Below, piece after piece: positions 58,302 through 64,000 of a DNA stretch of 64,000 bases. Source of the DNA: Rossellomorea marisflavi (GTDB lineage: Bacteria > Bacillota > Bacilli > Bacillales > Bacillaceae_B); NCBI RefSeq assembly GCF_022170785.1, contig NZ_CP081870.1, positions 1,848,001 through 1,912,000 of the forward strand. Direction: 5' to 3'. The notes beneath the pieces were generated by a model, which saw only the letters and a program-made list of their open reading frames with translations, was not told where the DNA came from and did no database searches. Both the position numbers and the translations under genes were made by a program. Position 1 is the first letter of the stretch; every line of letters begins with the position of its first letter.

Positions 58302-59078
58302 ATGGAGCAGCTTGTCCCGTTATTATCGGTATATTTATTGATATTTGTCAGGGTTTCATCTTTTTTTATTACCATGCCCCTGTTTTCCTATAGAACCATA
58401 CCTGCTCAGCATCGAATCGCGTTTTCTGCTGTCATTTCATGGGTGATGTATTATTCCGTGGAAGCTTCGGCGTTTGATATCAACGGTGAATACATCCTGT
58501 TGATTATGAAGGAAGCCCTTGTCGGCCTCCTGATCGGATTTATCGCCTATATGATCCTATCCGCCGTGCAGATTGCCGGGGGATTGATTGATTTTCAGAT
58601 GGGGTTTGCCATCGCGAATGTGATTGACCCTCAGACGGGTGCTCAAAGTCCGCTCATGGGGCAATACCTCTATACATTCGCCCTGTTGCTGTTGTTGACA
58701 TTGAACGGTCATCATCTCTTGCTCGATGGGATCTTTTACAGCTATAAGCTCATACCCATCGATCAGGCGTGGATCCCCTTCGGCAACGAAGATATGGTGG
58801 ATTACGTTCTGAAGGCATTCAATTCCATGTTCATCGTCGCCTTTCAAATGTCGATTCCCGTTGTTGCCACACTTTTCCTTGTCGATGTGGCGTTGGGGAT
58901 CGTGGCACGTACCGTCCCGCAGCTCAACATTTTTGTAGTCGGATTCCCGATCAAGATTGCGGTTTCGTTTATCATTCTCTTCATTGTCATGGGCGTCATG
59001 TTTGCCGTGATGCAAAAGTTGTTCGGGATGATGCTCGTCACCATGAGGGACTTAATGAACATCATTGGAGGCACATAA
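58302..59078 (+). CDS. fliR: Flagellar export gate protein FliR
   Basis: Gate subunit completing the FliPQR cone. The 258 residues have about six membrane segments, with VQIAGGLIDFQMGFAIANVIDP as signature (about 90-111) and a polar loop before the last segments. The ribosome-binding site (TAAGGG) is weak and close, suggesting coupling to fliQ. Confidence 0.95.
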   Translation: MEQLVPLLSVYLLIFVRVSSFFITMPLFSYRTIPAQHRIAFSAVISWVMYYSVEASAFDINGEYILLIMKEALVGLLIGFIAYMILSAVQIAGGLIDFQMGFAIANVIDPQTGAQSPLMGQYLYTFALLLLLTLNGHHLLLDGIFYSYKLIPIDQAWIPFGNEDMVDYVLKAFNSMFIVAFQMSIPVVATLFLVDVALGIVARTVPQLNIFVVGFPIKIAVSFIILFIVMGVMFAVMQKLFGMMLVTMRDLMNIIGGT

Positions 59079-59079
59079 A

Positions 59080-60177
59080 TTGAAGCTTTTGAAACTGGAC
59101 CTGCAGTTTTTCAGTGGGGAGAAGACCGAGAAGGCAACACCGAAAAAAAGGGACGATGCACGCAAGAAAGGGCAGACCGCTAAGAGTCAGGATGTGAATA
59201 CGGCGATCATCCTCCTGTCGGTATTCATGTTTATGCTTTTCGGGGCATCCTTCCTTGGAGATGTTGTATTCGATCTGTTCCATCAGACGTTTCAGGAGTA
59301 CATGCTCATGGACCTGACGGAGAAAAGCATTCGTGTAATCACCCTGGATATAATGAAAGAGCTCGCTTTGCTTCTCGGCCCCATCATGCTTGTCGCATTG
59401 CTTGCCGGACTTGTGGCGAACTATATCCAGGTGGGAGTGATGTTCACGGTTGAGCCGATCCAACCAAAGTTGGAAAAGATCGATCCGATTAAGGGATTTA
59501 AACGGATCTTTTCCCTGAGGGCGATCGTTGAGCTCGTAAAATCGATCCTCAAGATCGGTTTCGTGGGAACCATTACATTCGTGATCCTCTGGATCAATAT
59601 CGATAAGGTACTGAGCCTTTCATTTAAATCAGTCGGTGATTCGTTGCTCACAATGGGAAAGCTTACCGTCCAGATGGGTATCGCAGCCTCGATTGCGCTC
59701 CTGTTCCTTTCTCTGTTCGATTTCCTCTATCAAAGATATGACTTCGAGAAGAATATCAGGATGTCAAAGCAGGATCTGAAGGATGAACATAAAAACATCG
59801 AAGGCGATCCGCTGATCAAGTCGAAAATCAAGCAGAGACAGCGGGAAATGGCCATGCGAAGGATGATGCAGGAGGTTCCCCAGGCGGACGTCATCATCAC
59901 GAATCCGACGCATTTTGCCATCGCCCTTAAGTACGATGAAACGAAAATGGACGCTCCTTTCGTTGTGGCAAAGGGTGTTGACTTCCTGGCGCAAAAAATC
60001 AAATTCATCGCAAGTGAGCATGATGTTGTCACCATTGAAAATCGACCGCTTGCAAGAGCCCTCTATGATGCAGCTGATATAGGGGATGCTGTCCCGGAAG
60101 AATTTTTTAAGGCTGTGGCAGAAATCCTTGCGTACGTATACAAAACCAAAAAAACACATGCCCTACATAAGGAGTGA
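59080..60177 (+). CDS. flhB: Flagellar export specificity switch protein FlhB
   Basis: Gate protein that changes substrate class after autocleavage. The 365 residues begin M-K-L-L-K-L-D-L-Q-F-F with GEKTEKATPKKR. Four membrane segments follow, then the cytoplasmic domain with the NPTH autocleavage site at Asn275-Pro276. TTG 59080 matches homologues; GGAGG lies about 8 bases upstream. Confidence 0.96.
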   Translation: MKLLKLDLQFFSGEKTEKATPKKRDDARKKGQTAKSQDVNTAIILLSVFMFMLFGASFLGDVVFDLFHQTFQEYMLMDLTEKSIRVITLDIMKELALLLGPIMLVALLAGLVANYIQVGVMFTVEPIQPKLEKIDPIKGFKRIFSLRAIVELVKSILKIGFVGTITFVILWINIDKVLSLSFKSVGDSLLTMGKLTVQMGIAASIALLFLSLFDFLYQRYDFEKNIRMSKQDLKDEHKNIEGDPLIKSKIKQRQREMAMRRMMQEVPQADVIITNPTHFAIALKYDETKMDAPFVVAKGVDFLAQKIKFIASEHDVVTIENRPLARALYDAADIGDAVPEEFFKAVAEILAYVYKTKKTHALHKE

Positions 60178-60182
60178 GAACT

Positions 60183-62219
60183 ATGCCAGCAAGAGATCTA
60201 TCCGTTTTAGCAAGTGTCATCTTGATCGTCGCCATGCTGATCATCCCATTTCCGGGGTGGCTGCTGAGCGTATTGATCATTATCAATATTTCACTTGCCC
60301 TCCTTGTGCTCCTGATCTCCATGAATATGAATGAACCATTGCAATTCTCGATATTCCCGTCGCTTCTGTTGCTACTGACGCTGTTCAGACTAGGTCTAAA
60401 TGTTTCCACAACGAGGTCGATCCTTAGTAAAGGGGAAGCAGGAGGCGTTGTGGAAACATTTGGAACGTTTGTGGTCGGAGGAAATGTCCTGGTGGGCCTC
60501 GTGGTATTCGTCATCTTGATCGTGATTCAGTTCATTGTCATTACAAAGGGATCAGAGCGTGTATCCGAAGTGGCTGCCCGTTTCACCCTTGACGCGATGC
60601 CAGGAAAACAGATGAGCATCGATGCCGATCTGAATGCCGGGATGATATCTGAACAAGATGCCCGAACCCGGCGTGAAAAAGTCGGGAGGGAGGCAGACTT
60701 CTACGGAGCCATGGACGGAGCATCCAAGTTCGTCAAAGGGGATGCCATTGCCGGAATCGTCATCGTCATGATCAATCTGATCATGGGGATCATCATCGGG
60801 ATGACCCAGATGGGTCTTCCCATCGCAGATGCTGCCACAAAATTCTCACTTTTGACCGTCGGTGATGGAATCGTTAGTCAAATTCCGGCCCTATTGATTT
60901 CAACGGCAACAGGAATCGTCGTTACACGTGCTGCCTCTGAAGGGAACCTCGGGCAGGATATCATGAATCAGCTCTTGGCTTACCCGGTCATGCTTTATGT
61001 GGCGGCCTCAACGATCTTTTTACTCGGTGTGTTCACACCAATTTCATTCCTCGTTACGGTGCCCATAGCAGCCGCCCTTGCACTTGGCGGCTACATGGTC
61101 TCGAGAGCACCAAAGGAGGATGAATCCGATCTGATGGAGCTCGAAGAAGAGATGGAACATGAAGAAATGAAAAGTCCCGAGAGTGTTGTAAACCTGTTGA
61201 ATGTAGACCCAATCGAATTCGAATTTGGGTACGGGCTCATTCCCCTTGCAGATTCCAATCAAGGAGGGGACCTCCTTGACCGCATCGTCATGATCAGGAG
61301 GCAGCTTGCCATCGAAATGGGCCTCGTGATCCCGGTTGTGAGAATCAGGGATAATATCCAGCTTCAGCCGAATGAGTACCGTCTGAAGATCAAAGGAAAT
61401 GAAATGGCAAAGGGTGAACTTCTTCTCGATCACTATCTCGCCATGAGTCCAGGGATCGATGATGGATCAGTTGAAGGAATTGATACGATTGAACCGTCAT
61501 TCGGACTCCCGGCCAAATGGATCTCCGAAGAAATGAAGGAACAGGCCGAAATCTTCGGCTATACGGTGGTCGACCCGCCTTCTGTCGTTTCCACGCATTT
61601 AACGGAAATCATCAAGACGAACGCACATGATCTTCTTGGAAGGCAGGAAACAAAGCAGCTGATCGATCATCTGAAGGAATCCTATCCGATCCTGGTGGAG
61701 GAAGTAACACCGAATCCACTTTCCATAGGTGAGATACAAAAAGTGCTGGCCAAATTATTGAAGGAACATGTTTCAATCAGGAATCTACCGGTGATCTTCG
61801 AGACCCTCGCCGATTACGGAAAAATGAGCTCCGATACCGATTTGTTGGCAGAGTATGTAAGACAAGCCCTGGCTAGACAGATCACAAGCCAGTATGCAGG
61901 CGGTGATGCCATGCTTAAGGTTGTGACCGTTTCAGGGAAGGTCGAAAAGAAAATTGCCGACAGTATTCAACAGACCGAGCATGGAAACTTCCTGTCCCTT
62001 GATCCCGGTGACTCACAAGAGATTCTTGAAAGTGTGGCATCTCAGGTCGAACAGGTTTCCCTCATGGAAGAATCACCGGTCATTCTCTGTTCCCCGGCTG
62101 TCCGTATGTACGTCAGACAAATGACCGAGCGTTACTTCCCGCACGTTCCGATCCTTTCGTATAATGAGCTCGAAGCAAACGTCGAAGTACAAAGTCTAGG
62201 GGTGGTGAATATCTCATGA
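60183..62219 (+). CDS. flhA: Flagellar export gate protein FlhA
   Basis: Proton-driven export motor with a cytoplasmic ring that binds chaperone-substrate complexes. The 678 residues have about eight N-terminal membrane segments, the FHIPEP-type loop (RFTLDAMPGKQMSIDADLNAG at about 137-157), and a large soluble domain from about 330. AAGGAGTG fits ATG 60183. Overlaps flhF by 4 bases. Confidence 0.97.
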   Translation: MPARDLSVLASVILIVAMLIIPFPGWLLSVLIIINISLALLVLLISMNMNEPLQFSIFPSLLLLLTLFRLGLNVSTTRSILSKGEAGGVVETFGTFVVGGNVLVGLVVFVILIVIQFIVITKGSERVSEVAARFTLDAMPGKQMSIDADLNAGMISEQDARTRREKVGREADFYGAMDGASKFVKGDAIAGIVIVMINLIMGIIIGMTQMGLPIADAATKFSLLTVGDGIVSQIPALLISTATGIVVTRAASEGNLGQDIMNQLLAYPVMLYVAASTIFLLGVFTPISFLVTVPIAAALALGGYMVSRAPKEDESDLMELEEEMEHEEMKSPESVVNLLNVDPIEFEFGYGLIPLADSNQGGDLLDRIVMIRRQLAIEMGLVIPVVRIRDNIQLQPNEYRLKIKGNEMAKGELLLDHYLAMSPGIDDGSVEGIDTIEPSFGLPAKWISEEMKEQAEIFGYTVVDPPSVVSTHLTEIIKTNAHDLLGRQETKQLIDHLKESYPILVEEVTPNPLSIGEIQKVLAKLLKEHVSIRNLPVIFETLADYGKMSSDTDLLAEYVRQALARQITSQYAGGDAMLKVVTVSGKVEKKIADSIQQTEHGNFLSLDPGDSQEILESVASQVEQVSLMEESPVILCSPAVRMYVRQMTERYFPHVPILSYNELEANVEVQSLGVVNIS

Positions 62220-63286
62220 TGGTCAAAAAATACAGAGCCGATTCAATGAATGATGCCATGGCGAAGGTTCGAAAGGATCTTGGATCAGATGCAGTGATTC
62301 TTCATTCGAAACAGATTCATTCAGGGGGCATCCTCGGTTTATTCAAGAAAAGAGGCGTGGAGGTCATTGCTGCTCTCGATCCCGATCACACGGAGACGGA
62401 GGATCACGTAAAAATGGAAAGAATTCAGGATCCCACGCCCCACCCGGTCATCAATCAGCAGCTTGGTGAACTGAAAGGCATGATCGCAGCATTGTCCTCA
62501 TCGATGACGGACCATTTCCCTTCTCCTGTATCGGATATCCTTGATTCCTTAAAAAAACAGGGGATGAAGGAAGAATATCTGTTGGAGCTCGGGAACCGGC
62601 TTCAGCGGCTTCCTGAAGAAACCTACATCGAAAGCACAGAAGCTTTCCTAAGCGAGCGTTTGGATACTGTACCCATGGGTGGGATGACCTTCACTCATAA
62701 ATATATCAATCTCATGGGACCGACCGGGGTAGGAAAGACCACGACCCTTGCGAAATTGGCGGCAGAAGCCGTGATCGAGAAAAGGAAGAAAGTTGCTTTC
62801 CTGACGACCGATACTTACCGAATCGCTGCGATCGAACAGTTGAAAACCTATGCCTCCCTGCTGAACGTTCCGGTTGAAGTGATCTATAAGGCAGATGATT
62901 ACAGTGCTGCGATTGAGAAGTTCCGGGACTACGATCATCTCTTCATCGATACGGCAGGCCGGAACTACCGGGAAGAAAATTATGTGACGGAACTTCATAA
63001 CCTGATTGACTTCAGTACCGATATGGAATCATACCTCGTTCTCTCGCTCACCAGCAAGGAAGAAGATATGAGGGAGATCGCCACAGCGTTCTCGTCTATG
63101 AAGATCGACCGGTTCATATTTACCAAACTGGATGAAACATCGAGTATGGGGGCAATTTTCAACCTTATCCTTGAGACGGGGATCGGTGCCGCATATGTGA
63201 CGACAGGGCAGGATGTTCCTGAAGACATTGAACCACTCTTGGCCAAAGACATTGCACGGCTACTGATGAAAGGGATCCGTCCATGA
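62216..63286 (+). CDS. flhF: SRP-like GTPase FlhF, flagellar placement
   Basis: Third SRP-family GTPase; controls flagellar number and position with FlhG. The 356 residues have a variable N-terminal B domain (about 1-90), an N domain and a G domain: [13 protein letters not shown] (about 164-176), DTYRIAAIEQL, DTAGRNYRE and TKLDETSSMG. ATGA overlaps on both sides. Confidence 0.96.
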   Translation: MMVKKYRADSMNDAMAKVRKDLGSDAVILHSKQIHSGGILGLFKKRGVEVIAALDPDHTETEDHVKMERIQDPTPHPVINQQLGELKGMIAALSSSMTDHFPSPVSDILDSLKKQGMKEEYLLELGNRLQRLPEETYIESTEAFLSERLDTVPMGGMTFTHKYINLMGPTGVGKTTTLAKLAAEAVIEKRKKVAFLTTDTYRIAAIEQLKTYASLLNVPVEVIYKADDYSAAIEKFRDYDHLFIDTAGRNYREENYVTELHNLIDFSTDMESYLVLSLTSKEEDMREIATAFSSMKIDRFIFTKLDETSSMGAIFNLILETGIGAAYVTTGQDVPEDIEPLLAKDIARLLMKGIRP

Positions 63287-64000
63287 GTGATCAGGCACAT
63301 AAACTCAGACAAAGGATGAATGAGAGTGCGAGGACCTTTGCCGTCGTGAGCGGCAAGGGTGGAGTCGGGAAGTCTAATATCACGACGAACCTGGCCATCC
63401 TTATGGCGAAAAGAGGGAATCGGGTCCTTCTATTCGATATGGATATCGGCATGGGGAATGTGCATCTTCTCCTGGGTAGCCACAGGAAGTACTCCGTGAT
63501 GGATTATATAGAAGATGGACATAAGACGATTCACGATGTGGTATGTAAAGACGTGCACGGTATTTCCTATATCTCCGGGGGCAATGGATTGAAAGACCTG
63601 GTGGAATGGCACGGTGAACGGATGGAACGATTCTTCGAAGGCTTGAAAGAGCTCATGCGGCATTATGATTATATTTTATTCGATATGGGCGCCGGGGCAA
63701 CGAGTGCGACCATTGAATTCCTGCTGTCTGTCGATGAAATCATTGCCGTGACCACACCTGAGCCAACGGCCATGACCGATGTATATTCCATGATGAAGTA
63801 TATTTTCCTTAAAGACCGATCGAAGGAGATTTCGATTATATGCAATCGCGCCGCGACGAAAAGAGAAGGAAGGGAAACACTGCTCAGGCTTAAACATACA
63901 GTCGGAAAGTTCCTCTTGAAGGAAGTATCTGACCTCGGATTCCTCCCTGAAGATCCTACTGTACGAAAAGCCGTGATCAATCAGGTGCCCCTGGTCATCG
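63283..64000 (+). CDS. flhG: MinD-like ATPase FlhG (YlxH), 3' truncated by window end
   Basis: ParA/MinD ATPase that limits flagellar number, stimulates FlhF and delivers C-ring parts. The 239 visible residues have the FlhF-activating peptide DQAHKLRQ (3-10), deviant Walker A SGKGGVGKSN (about 23-32), DMDIGMGN and LFDMGAG. The frame is open to base 64000; the stop lies outside. Start ATG 63283 overlaps the flhF stop. Confidence 0.95.
   Translation, partial: MSDQAHKLRQRMNESARTFAVVSGKGGVGKSNITTNLAILMAKRGNRVLLFDMDIGMGNVHLLLGSHRKYSVMDYIEDGHKTIHDVVCKDVHGISYISGGNGLKDLVEWHGERMERFFEGLKELMRHYDYILFDMGAGATSATIEFLLSVDEIIAVTTPEPTAMTDVYSMMKYIFLKDRSKEISIICNRAATKREGRETLLRLKHTVGKFLLKEVSDLGFLPEDPTVRKAVINQVPLVI

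Overview
The window is one strand of a chromosome from a flagellated, endospore-forming member of the Bacillaceae close to Bacillus sensu lato. Gene order follows the Bacillus subtilis def-to-flhG region almost gene for gene. Proteins such as PrkC, Ffh, YloU, HslV, CodY, FliP, FliQ and FlhA are easily aligned by eye with their B. subtilis counterparts, and a SpoVM peptide gene marks a sporeformer. Base composition is moderate (mid-to-upper 40s % GC by eye), which would fit a genus such as Rossellomorea, but that placement is a guess. All 69 recognised genes are on the + strand. Open reading frames on the - strand are shadows.

Layout. (1) 1-7742: formylation and deformylation of initiator tRNA and protein (def, fmt), rRNA methylation (rsmB), the PP2C phosphatase and PASTA kinase pair (prpC, prkC), ribosome assembly GTPase rsgA, rpe and thiN. 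(2) 7818-9035: spoVM with its terminator, then a tandem array of ~125-bp hairpin-forming repeats, then rpmB with its terminator. (3) 9177-14924: yloU, fakA, the two serine dehydratase subunits and recG. (4) 14930-18690: the FapR-controlled phospholipid and fatty acid operon fapR-plsX-fabD-fabG-acpP. (5) 18793-28934: rnc-smc-ftsY, ylxM-ffh, rpsP-khpA-ylqD-rimM-trmD and rplS with its leader. (6) 29097-36533: lepB, rbgA, rnhB, ylqG-ylqH, sucCD and dprA. (7) 36783-43028: topA, xerC, hslVU and codY. (8) 43565-64000: 25 genes of the fla/che operon, flgB to a 3'-truncated flhG.

How the genes work together. The first half is a housekeeping block for translation, ribosome maturation, SRP targeting, membrane lipid synthesis and chromosome segregation. 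The second half builds the flagellar rod and hook, the type III export gate, the C-ring switch and its placement machinery. CodY, encoded just upstream, is a known repressor of fla/che in B. subtilis.

The most notable departures from the B. subtilis plan are: rlmN absent between rsmB and prpC; trmFO absent between topA and xerC; a covarying tandem hairpin array between spoVM and rpmB; a ylqG-ylqH pair that looks like a second, non-operonic FliK/FlhB-C couple; a probable CTG start in dprA; a start region of swrD in which a hairpin separates a strong Shine-Dalgarno sequence from the ATG; a recG terminator that shares bases with the fapR promoter; and an internal duplication in the FlgD C-terminus. 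No insertion sequence, prophage, CRISPR array, tRNA or rRNA gene was seen.
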